Part shown: positions 17,411-27,291 of the stretch, piece by piece
How the letters are laid out: each line of letters starts with the position of its first letter
Position numbering within the stretch: position 1 is the first letter of the stretch
NCBI RefSeq assembly: GCF_000090795.2
Contig: NW_003546434.1
Span: forward strand, 39,118-73,126
Reading direction: 5' to 3'
DNA length: 34,009 nucleotides
Origin: Amphimedon queenslandica
Taxonomy: Eukaryota; Porifera; Demospongiae; Haplosclerida; Niphatidae
Program-made: the position numbers and the translations under genes
Notes under the pieces: model-generated
What the model was told of the DNA's origin: nothing
What the model saw: only the letters and a program-made list of their open reading frames with translations
The model's database searches: none

Positions 17411-19685
17411 TTATTTAAATGATTTGATGTCTTTTGATGTTAATTTTAATGCTCCTCCTTTGAATTGTCCTATTCTACCATCAAGACTTTTAGGAGGTAC
17501 ATCTCTCCAGAATCCAGTCCTATTAAGGATAGATGATTAAAATGTAGTAGGAAAGTTGTGCTGGTAATTAATATGAATACATACAGTCAAGCCTGCTATT
17601 GTGGACACTCTAAAATAAGGACACCTCTATAATCAGGACAGGTAGTATCAGTCCCAATACAATAGTAATGTGTATTAATGAACCTCTGAAATAAGGACAG
17701 GTTCATAATTAGGAGGGTATTATCATAGATATTAGGGTACAGGAAATCTATGGTATTATTGGGTCCCAATAGACAGGTTTCACACAGCATACAGTGCATT
17801 TATATAAATGTTACTACTTAATTATATTACTGTAATATACTGTATGTGTCCTTGTACATACTTTGATGCTCTTCTTCTAGTCTTAGTCTTTTTACTGGTA
17901 ACTTGTGATCCTGTCAATTCCAACTAGAAACAAAAAAGGAAGAAATTATATACATGCACTGTATTTGACGTCTTTCTGCTATGTAGAAAGTTTGAGCTGA
18001 TTCCAAAAAAATTTTTGAGTTCTTGAATGTTAAGCCAATTTTTAAAAAAGCAAAGGCTATAGCCCAGGGTTTTTTTCAAAAAAATGGCTCCGAAATCACT
18101 CCAAATTTTTATTAATTTTTTGATACATATTGATGTCCTTATGCTGTGTAGAAAGTTTGAGCTGATTCCGACTTCAATTTTTAAAGTTACGGCCATTTTA
18201 AGAAAATGCCAAAATTCTGAAAAATACCCAAGGCTATAGTCCATGGTTTTTTCAAAAAATGGCTCCAAAATCACCCCAAATTTTTATTACATTTTTTGAT
18301 ACATTTTGATGTCCTTATGCTGTGTAGAAAGTTTGAGCTGATTCTGACTTCAATTTTTAAAGTTACGGCCATTTTAAGAAAATGCCAAAATTCCAAAAAA
18401 CTAGCCCATGGTTTTTTCAAAAAAATGGCTCCGAAATCACCCCAAATTTTTATTACATTTTTTGATACATATTGATGTCCTTATGCTGAGTAGAAAGTTT
18501 GAGCTGATTCCGACTTCAATTTTTAAAATGCCAAAATTGAAAAATACCCAATGCTATATAGCCCATGGTTTTTTCAAAAAATGGCTCCAAAATCACCCCA
18601 AATTTTTATTACATTTTTTGATACATATTAATGTCTTTATGCTGTGTAGAAAGTTTAAGCTAATTCTGACTTTAATTTTTAAAGTTACAGCTATTTTAAG
18701 AAAATGCCAAAATTCTGAAAAATACTCAAGGCTATAGCCCATGGTTTTTTCAAAAAATAGCTCTGAATTACCCCAAATTTTTATTTAAAATTCTGATGTT
18801 TTTATGCTATGTTAAAAGTTTGAGCTAATTTTGACGTCAATTTTGCAACTTAAAAGTATCTTAAAAGTCAATTTCTGAAAAATACTCTGTACTACATGTA
18901 CTAGCCTATGCTTTTAAATGCATCATTATGCCTTATTTTTTTCCTTTTTTTTGGTTGCTTAATTCACAGCACAGACTCACTATTTCCAATTCTTTCTTCT
19001 TCTTTAGTTTTTCTTTCTTTAGTCTTGCAAGATAGTGTGGGTAAGGTATTACAACTGGTTTAGGCCCAGTTCCTCCTAACGACTTAATGTAATCAATGTC
19101 ACTTTGCTTCTTACTAGTACCCTCTAATGTACTAGAGTCTAAAAAGAAAAGAGAGAAGGAGAAAAAGAGGAGAGAGAGGGGGGGAGGGAGGGAAGGAGGG
19201 AGAAAGAGAGAGGAAAATTAAAAAAGAGACAGAAAGAGAGACCAAGAGGAAGAAAGAGAGAGGTGAGATATCAGCAGAATATATTAAAATTTGAGAGACT
19301 ATATATATACTTTAATGTTAAAACAAATTTTAGTGCTCTTAAAATTACAAGTTCATACACAGATTGACATTGTTAATTTCTTACTAAGTGATCTGATGTC
19401 TTTCCTCATTTCCTTCATGTTAATACCTTCAGTCTCTAGTCTTTGTTTCTGCATGCTTAGCGAATGTATCTTCATTTCGACATCATTCTAATTAAAGCAC
19501 ATGTTACATAGTAACCATTTGTTAATACATATACATGAAGCCATACTAATACATAATATTTCTACCTTTTCTTTGGTAATTCCTCTTCCTCTAAGTCTAG
19601 ATAATCTACTCTTTCCTTTACCTTCTCTCTTTTCTTCTTTCTCTTTATCAAAAATTATAATTTCTGGAGTTCTCTTTCCTGCCAT
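17411..19685 (-). CDS. Basic 183-aa protein, possible C1orf131/FSAF1 (DUF4602) relative, 5 exons
   Basis: Exons in coding order: 19685-19566, 19487-19385, 19138-18981, 17923-17862, 17519-17411. Phases 0, 1, 0, 2 agree and the frame is open to the TAA at 17413-17411. The protein is Lys/Arg-rich with probable coiled coil: start MAGKRTPEIIIFDKEKEEKR, then SLGGTGPKPVVIPYPHYLAR before a KKEKLKKKKELE run, then KKTKTRRRASK, and the tail SLDGRIGQFKGGALKLTSKD. A GRIGQ..FK.G.L.L tail after an LG..PK segment and a basic helix resembles C1orf131/FSAF1, a nucleolar 40S-assembly factor. That match is from memory and is weak. The start codon is head to head with the Death-domain gene at 19758, with 72 bp between them. 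Confidence 0.7.
17960..18890. repeat. Second array of the ~177-bp repeat family
   Basis: Four to six diverged units with the same landmarks as 3905-4905 (atggctccgaaatcac, gatgtccttatgctgtgtag, agttacggccattttaagaa). The atggctcc landmark falls near 18084, 18259, 18425 and 18581. The array lies in the intron 17924-18980 of the minus-strand gene, in the same + orientation as the first array. Confidence 0.9.
19141..19262. repeat. Purine-rich GA/GGA simple repeat
   Basis: Long agagag, gggagggaggg and agaaagagag runs, inside the second intron of the minus-strand gene (19139-19384). Confidence 0.85.
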
Positions 19686-19757
19686 ATTGTTTGGGTGAAG
19701 GAGTTAAAAATGGAATATGCTTTTGTGGTGAAGGGTGTGGCTGAAAGATTTGCAAAA
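19686..19757. promoter_or_regulatory. 72-bp bidirectional promoter region
   Basis: It separates the ATG of the minus-strand gene (19685) from that of the Death-domain gene (19758). Pieces such as gtggtgaagg, gtggctgaa and tttgcaaaaatgac recur in front of the second Death-domain gene near 23707-23755, so the promoter was copied with the gene. Confidence 0.6.
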
Positions 19758-22700
19758 ATGACCCAAAGAAGAAGGCAACCATTAGTTTTGTTAGGTTAGT
19801 GTATTCATAGTTTAGCTTATTCTGTTATTCATTAACTGACTGCTTAAATAGAGAAGGAAAGACTCGCTGAGATTAATGAAGAGCTTCGTATCAGTGGCTT
19901 CTCCAATGCTAAATGGCTTGAACTTGGACTGAGTTTAGGTCTAAGTCTACAGGCACTGAAAACTATTGAGACAGACTATGGAAGACCTGGTGCTAGTCGT
20001 TGCTTGATGGAGTGTCTAGAGAAATGGCTCTCTAGAGCCGATAATGTAACTGGACCATTGTCTTGGATCACACTGGCTAATGGACTATGTAGAATTGGAG
20101 AAACATCATCAGCAGAAATGATCAGTAAATGTAAGTATTAAAATTCCCTTAATTTTGTATCAGCATTCTGCTGCATAATACGCCACATTAGTTTAATTAT
20201 TACTTTCCTCATTGATACAGTATCTGATCCAGCTAGTGGGGTATTCCAGCGTTACAGTGTTAGACTGTCTGCAGTGTCCATCAGTGAGGAGTCAGTTGAT
20301 CTGTTATGTACAGAGAGACTGATATCAAATGAGACCAGGACTGGAGTGGAGAGTGTTGGGGGTTTCCTATTAGGAGACACACTAAGAGAAATACGGACTT
20401 CAATAACTGAAGATCATAACAAATTGAGAGCATTAGGAGACATCTTACTGAAATCAGATGAAGCAAAGACTATAGGACAAGGCATACTAAAAGAATGTGG
20501 TAAGATGATAGTGTGAATAAACACATTGACGCACATAGCATCAGTTGTTAGTATTTTCTTAATGTTTTCAGATGAGTTGTTTCCTGAATTTGATGTTGCA
20601 TCAACTTTATCTGTTGCAGTACCTCCTGCAGTCGTATCAATTGCTAATAATGTTTCATCAAGTAACATTATACTGTCGTTATCATTATTGACATTTTAAT
20701 ATAGACGGTAAAACTATTGCTACATCAGTAGCTACACCAGTTACCAGCAGTACCAATCAATCAACATTATCAGGTAGCAATTACTGATAGTAATGTTTAA
20801 TTTTTTACAAATAGCTGGTGAGTTCTTTTTCAATGCAGCACATAAGCCAATCTTTAATGAGGTCAGAGGAAGTTTTGGTATTCTTATTGATGAGCTGGTT
20901 CCATTAATTGCTCAATCAATTCCATCAGCTGAAAAAATGAAGTCGTTCCTTCAACGATCTTTCCCTGAATTAAGTGTTGAGCTATCTAATGCTGATGACA
21001 TTGACGACATCATGAGTATTATTGTGAAGAAATGTCGTGTCAATGATATTTCAATTATAAAAACAATTGTAAAACGTTTCAAAATCACTGAAGCAAACCC
21101 TTTGATATCAGAATATGAAGATGAAGTGAAGGTAGTTTGTGGATCATTAAAGGATTTCCTTAGTCAGAATCAGCCCGAGCATTTCAATGATTTTGAAACA
21201 ATTCAGTTTACTTTGGGATGGGAACCAGATGAGCACTCACTTGATGACATACGTAATCTCTTAGAGGAAGCATTTAAAGAATTAAATAAGAGGATTATTG
21301 TACGAAGCATTCATCGTGGGAACTCCATCATTATCATCTGTTATGCACCACATCATTTACTAGCTGCTCTTTTCTTGGAAGCACAAGACAACCTAACTGT
21401 CTTGAAAAAGGAATTTCATTTAATTAGACTAACCATTGGCCACTACACTGTCTATGATAAAAGGATCAGATACAAAGTATAAGATACTGTAACTGTATGA
21501 GACCTTGTTTAATATTATGTACTGATTATAGGTAATGAATAATGAGTGTCTTGCAGAGGAGATTAAACTAGCTGATGGGGAGGAACAAGAACTGAGGACT
21601 TTACTTGATTACAAAGAAGGTATGTCATACACATTGCTTTCACTATAAATTAGAATTGCATAGGATCAGTTGTTAAACAAGAGAACTACATGAACATTAT
21701 CAGAAAAAGAAAAGGTATTGAAGTTGTATAGTCTCTGTGGTTTAATTAGGCTAGCTTTTAACTCTGTTATTCTTACTAATTATGTTTATTGGCTTTTGTT
21801 GTGTTTCGTGGTTAAATTGCTAGCATACATACTTAATAGAAAAAACAATTATATTACATGTATTTTGTAGTACACATTGTATCTTTTTATGTAGAGTCTA
21901 AAGTGAAAGAAAAGCTACTGACTAGAGTGAAGGTGATAGATAAAATATTTAAATCGAAAAAATCAGAGACTCAGCATTTACGATTCTTTATTCAACTCAA
22001 AGCAGGTACTGACCCTACTGGTATAATCTGTCTATACTACCTCATCACAGGAAGAGAGGAGGCATTAGTAGAGTATAAGAAAGAGATTGAGCTACTACAA
22101 GAAAATATATCAAGAAGTAGTATACAACTGCTGATGAGTCAAAAGACAACTATTTGCAGTATGATTGTGGTGATTAAATTATTTTTATTATATAATTGAT
22201 ATTTTGTATAGAAAAGGATCAATGTATACAATTACTGGTAGTGGATACACCAACAGCAGAATCTGTATACATAGCTCGCTATGACTACCATGCATTAGGG
22301 ATTAGTGGCATCTCATTTAGTGAGGGGGAACAGCTGGAAATTAAGAGTATATCGGACTCTTTTTGTCCTTATGGAAGGTCTTTGGTGTCTGGTAATAAGG
22401 GATACATTCCTAGTTGTTATGTTTACTCAATGTTGGAGTCACTTCAATTGTTAGAGTTTATACTGTCAGTCGAAGAAGTGTCCCTTCCTATTCTACAGAA
22501 GATAAGGAATGATTCATCTAGTAATGATAAGAAAGCTTCTCTTTTTTTGGAGACTATTACTGATGATCCTATCATGATAGATGCACTGAGAGAAGACAAG
22601 AGACAGCATGATAAAGGTAAGATTTGATTTGTGATTATTTTGTACAGTATATGAATGTGTATATGGAGGCTAGCATGGTGGCATATTATTAATTCTTCTT

Positions 22701-23421
22701 CAAATGTATATTTATGAGAAAATTTTTGCAGAATGAATGCTTTATAAAGCATTTATTAATGTATGCATGAATATGTCATTTGCTTTGTCATCATGCAGGA
22801 TTTACAGCTGGGAGTGTGAAGTGGTCACAGCACAATGATAGGATATCCCTTACCTCTCCATCAACAGTTCAGTGTGATGCATTGATTAGTTTTATCAATA
22901 ATAATCACAAGGAGGTTGACCTCTACTCCTCATCTACTAATAGTACAGTATCTCTACTATCATCTACTAAACTGCATATAGCAACTCTGAGGAAACTTGT
23001 GATATGGGACACTCCATTAACTAATGATTGTATCCAGTACTTGTGTATGCTACTAACTAATAATAAAACAATACAAGAACTAGACATCAGGCACTACTCC
23101 ATTAGTGATAGAGGAGTTACTAATATCTGTCAAGTACTTGAACACAACTCTACACTTACCTCATTAGATCTTTATGGCAATCCTTTAATTACCTCCACTA
23201 GCTCACAGTCTCTTTCTCAGCTCATTCTCAATAACTCATCACTTAATATACTGAATCTAAGGAGGACTTCATTGTCTACTGAAGCTGTACTGCTTATCCT
23301 CCAATCTTTATCATATAATAAGAGCATTACAAAACTCAGACTAGACAAGCGACACAAAGAGACTTGTATTAATACTTATCCTAACTATCACCTCATACAA
23401 GACAGAATAATCTGGGACTAA
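19758..23421 (+). CDS. Death domain / CARD-like / SH3 / leucine-rich-repeat protein, paralog A, 10 exons
   Basis: Exons: 19758-19794, 19852-20130, 20221-20499, 20572-20661, 20705-20773, 20815-21476, 21532-21619, 21895-22158, 22212-22616, 22799-23421; 931 aa, all phases consistent. Parts: Death domain about 13-104 (WLELGLSLGLSLQALKTIE, then CLEKWL and GPLSWITLANGL); a second helical, CARD-like death-fold segment about 107-198; linker; a domain I cannot name about 255-475; coiled coil about 500-585; SH3 about 607-661 (ARYDY, then GYIPSCYV; the usual WW pair is missing); a helical stretch to 724; and RI/NLR-type LRRs about 760-905 (LRKLVIWDTPLTNDCIQYL). There is no NACHT/NB-ARC P-loop. Family knowledge suggests an intracellular sensor or adaptor in cell-death or immune signalling; this is inference. 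No exact ortholog is recognised. Confidence 0.85.
22006..22050 (+). other. Possible 45-bp in-frame intron in paralog A
   Basis: The segment begins gtactg after aaagcag and ends atcacag before gaagag. It is 15 codons with no stop, so splicing or retention both keep the frame. Removal would give an unbroken Lys/Glu coiled coil (KAGREEALVEYKKEIE). Paralog B has the same arrangement at about 25826-25870. Confidence 0.5.
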
Positions 23422-23751
23422 TCACTCTTAATTGTCACAGTGAATGCATTTTCATCATGAGTAAGCGACCAATCAGAATACAGCACTATTTGTTGAGCTA
23501 TGATATGACACATCTTTAGATATATATGTCATCTTAAAATGTTCACTGACAGTAGCATTGCAGACTACAATACTGTATGTTATTCAAATTCTCATTTAGA
23601 AGAGAAGGCATTTTTTTTAGTTAAAATTACAAGTCAATCAGTACTAGATCTATACCTATGAATGACACATTGTACATACACATGAAGCCATAATAATTAA
23701 TTTTCTGTGGTGAAGGAGTGGCTGAAGGTTTTACCTTAATTTTTTGCAAAA
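23422..23751. other. Intergenic region between the two Death-domain paralogs
   Basis: About 330 bp with no gene. The last 50 bp resemble the promoter before 19758. catgaagccata at about 23681 also occurs at about 19534, inside the first intron of the minus-strand gene, hinting where the duplicated block began. Confidence 0.5.
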
Positions 23752-26700
23752 ATGACTCAAAGAAGACGAAGACAACCATTAGTTTTGTTAGGTTAGTGTA
23801 TTCGTAGCTTAGCTTATTCATTAACTAACTGGTTAATGCTTATAGATAAGGAGAGGTTAGCAGAGATTAATGAAGAACTTCGTATCAGTGGATTTTCCAA
23901 TGCTAAATGGTTTGAACTTGGTCTGAGTTTAGGTCTAAGTCTACAGACACTGAAAAATATTGAAACAGACTATGGAAGAGCTGGAGCTAGTCGTTGCTTG
24001 ATGGAGTGTCTAGAGAAATGGCTCTCTAGAGCAGATAATGTAACTGGACCATTGTCTTGGATCACACTGGCTAATGGACTACGTAGAATTGGAGAAACAT
24101 CATCAGCAGAAATGATCAGTAAATGTAAGTGTAAACCATAATAAACTTCCCTCAATTTTGTATCAGCATTCTGCAGCATAATATGCCACATTAGTTTAAT
24201 TAATACTTTCCTCATTGATACAGTATCTGATCCAGCTAGTGGGGTATTCCAGCGTTACAGTGTCAGACTGTCTGCAGTGTCCATCAGTGAGGAGTCAGTT
24301 GATCTGTTATGTAGAGAGAAACTGATATCAAATGAGACCAGGACTGGAGTGGAGAGTGTTGGGGGTTTCCTATTAGGAGACACACTAAGAGAAATACGGA
24401 CTTCAATAACTGAAGATCATAACAAATTGAGAGCATTAGGAGACATCTTACTGAAATCAGATGAAGCAAAAACTATAGGACAAGGCATACTAAAAGAATG
24501 TGGTATGATGATAGTGTGAATTCCCATTGCAGTTTAATAATAATTTCTATTTAGATATTACATTTTCCAATACTATTATTGATTCAAGAGTACCAGATTC
24601 ATCTGTTGTACCAATATCATCAGGTAAATGGAAATTATTATTTTCACCATTATTTGCACTATGATAGTTGAGGAAGTCTTTGTTAGTGAAGTATACAATT
24701 GTCGTTTTGATGAAGTTCGTGTCAAATTTGGTGACTTACGCTATGAAATAATACAACTAGTAGTGGAGAAAGTACCTTCAGCTGATGATATTAAGGAGTA
24801 TCTTTCTTTCTGCTTTCCTGAAGTAAAGCAAGAGCTATTGTCCATTAGCACAGTAAAAGAAATTATGGGCATCATTGAGAGCAGATGCAATATTATCAAT
24901 ATAGTACCAATCAAAGCTATTGTTAATAAATACCACATTACTGGAGCACTCAAGATGATCAAAGATTTTGAAGAAGCAGTTGATGACTTTTGTTCAAAGA
25001 TAAAGGTCAAGTTCATGCTTAACAAGAAGCTGTCACTAGCCGTCAGTTCACTAACTTGTGAGAGAGTGGAGTTTGTACTGGAATGGGAACCTGATGAACA
25101 TACGCTTGATGATATTAGACGTCTCTTAGAGAAAGCATTTGAAGACTTGGGCAAGAGGATTATTGTAAGAAGCATTCATCGTGGGAACTCCATCATTATC
25201 ATCTGTTATGGTCCACATCATTTACTAGCTGCTCTTCTCTTGGAAGCACAAGATAACCTAACTGTCTTGATGAAGGAATTCAGTTTAATTAGACTAACCA
25301 TTGGCCACTACACTGTCTATGATAAAAGGATCAGATATAAAGTATAAGATACTGTAACTGTATGAGACCTTGTTTACTGATTATAGGTAATGAATAATGA
25401 GTGTCTTGCAGAGGAGATTAAACTAGCTGATGGGGAGGAACAAAAACTGAGGAGTTTACTTGATTACAAAGAAGGTATATGATACACACTGCTTTCACTA
25501 CAAATTAGAATTGTATAGGATCAGTTGTTAAACACAAAAACATTATCAGTAAAAGAAAAGGTATTGAAGTTGTATTATCTCTTGTGGTTTAATTAATTAA
25601 GTAACTCTGTTATTCTTACTAATTTGCTTATCTTTTGATGGTGTTTTGTGGTTAAAACTACCACTTAAAAACAAGTATGTTCATGCTGTAGCATGCAATT
25701 TATCATTACTGTAGAGCGTGAATTGAAAGTGAAGCTACTGACAAAAGAGAAGTTCATAAATAATATATTTAAATCAAGGAAATCAGAGATTCAGTATCTG
25801 CAAACCTCTCTCCTAATGAAAGCAGGTACTGACTCTACTGGTATAACCTGTCCATACTACCTCATCACAGGAAGAGAGGAGGCATTAGTGGAGTATAAGA
25901 AAGAGATTGAGTTTCTACAAAACAGCGTATCTCTAAATAGTATGCAATCTGCACACTATGCAGAAAAGCTGAAGCTAAAGAAGCCAAATATTCTGAGTAT
26001 GTAACTACATAATACAGTAATTAGTATTGTTAGTATCATTATACAGAGAAGCATCAATCTACACAGTCGCTGGTAGTACATTCACCATTGGCAGAATATC
26101 AGAGAGGTGATCACTTTTTCAGTGAAGAAGAGCAACTAGAGGGATACAAGGCTCACTCTTATGAAGCGTCATTAGATAAGGACCTTGTTTTTAGTAGTCA
26201 TGTTTGCTCAATGTTGGAATTCATTCAATTGTTTCAGTTCATGATAGAGCAAGAAATCTCTCTTCCTATTTTACATAAGATAAGGAACGATTTGTCAAGC
26301 AATGATGAGAAAGCTTCTCTTTTCTCGGAGACTATTAATGATGATCCTATCTTGGTAGATGCACTAAGACAAGACAAGGAGCAACATGATAAAGGTAATG
26401 TGTGCTGTGTTGGAATGGAGTTTTGCTGCCTTCATGAATAGATTCATTTTCAATGTTCCTTTTCCTATTGCATGCAGATTTGCATGCTTACATTACATGC
26501 ATAATTTGTTTATTTTTACATGCAGCATAATTTGTTTTTTTAGGCATCTATCAATGTGTAAACTGGTACAGTGATAGTGTATACCTTCAATCTGCATCTC
26601 CACTTCAATCTAGAGAAGTCATTAGAGAATTGAATATCAATCACAAGAAAGTATTGCTTGAACAGCTACCAACTAATAGTGTAGTATTGATGCTATCGTC

Positions 26701-27151
26701 GAAGAAGCTTCATGGACTAAATTTAAGGAGACTTGAGATTGATGCCACTCCGTTAACTAATGATTGCATCCAGTATTTGTGTACACTACTAACTAACAAT
26801 AAACTAATACAAGAATTATTTATTAATACTCGCTCCATTAGTGATAGAGGAGTTGCTAATATCTGTCAAGTACTTGAAAATAACTCTACACTTACTGTAT
26901 TAGATCGTGAAGATAATCCTTTAATTACTTCTACTAGTTCACAGTCTCTTTCTCAGCTCCTTCTCAATAACTCATCACTTAATATACTGAATCTAAGGAG
27001 GACTTCATTGTCTACTGAGGCTGTACTGCTTATCCTCCAATCTTTATCATATAACAAGAGCATAACAAAACTCAGGCTAGATTATCGACATGTATCAAGT
27101 GGTATTGATCTTAACTATTATCCAATACAAGACAGAGTAGTCTGGTGGTAA
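23752..27151 (+). CDS. Death domain / CARD-like / (decayed SH3) / leucine-rich-repeat protein, paralog B, 9 exons
   Basis: Exons: 23752-23791, 23846-24124, 24224-24502, 24555-24623, 24668-25341, 25387-25474, 25715-25996, 26047-26394, 26544-27151; 888 aa, phases consistent. The order of parts is as in paralog A: MTQRRRRQPLVLL start, Death domain (WFELGLSLGLSLQTLKNIE), CARD-like segment almost identical to A, the unnamed domain, coiled coil, helical region (LPILHKIRNDLSSNDEKASL), LRRs ending IQDRVVWW. Differences: one linker exon fewer; the SH3 region is reduced to a short remnant without ARYDY or GYIPSCYV; the first half of the unnamed domain is strongly diverged while its end is nearly identical. 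It is still open throughout, so it is probably functional. It ends 140 bp from the convergent TRAF gene. Confidence 0.85.
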
Positions 27152-27291
27152 CTATTAATTAAACATTTTTTAGCTGAATTTTTCACAATAATTGATAATG
27201 TGGGTGTATTTCATTAGCTCAATGGCCATGTGGTGGCATTAGTAAAAATGATAATGATTAATGTATTGATAACAAAATATATAGTTAGCCA

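Noticed and set aside
17596..17799. 67-aa minus-strand ORF
   Set aside because: It falls in an intron of the 183-aa gene, among ggacacctct repeat sequence, and is not needed by any splice model.
17924..18737. ORFs of 116 aa (-) and 109 aa (+)
   Set aside because: Both are made of the ~177-bp intronic repeat and look alike between units; they do not resemble a protein family.
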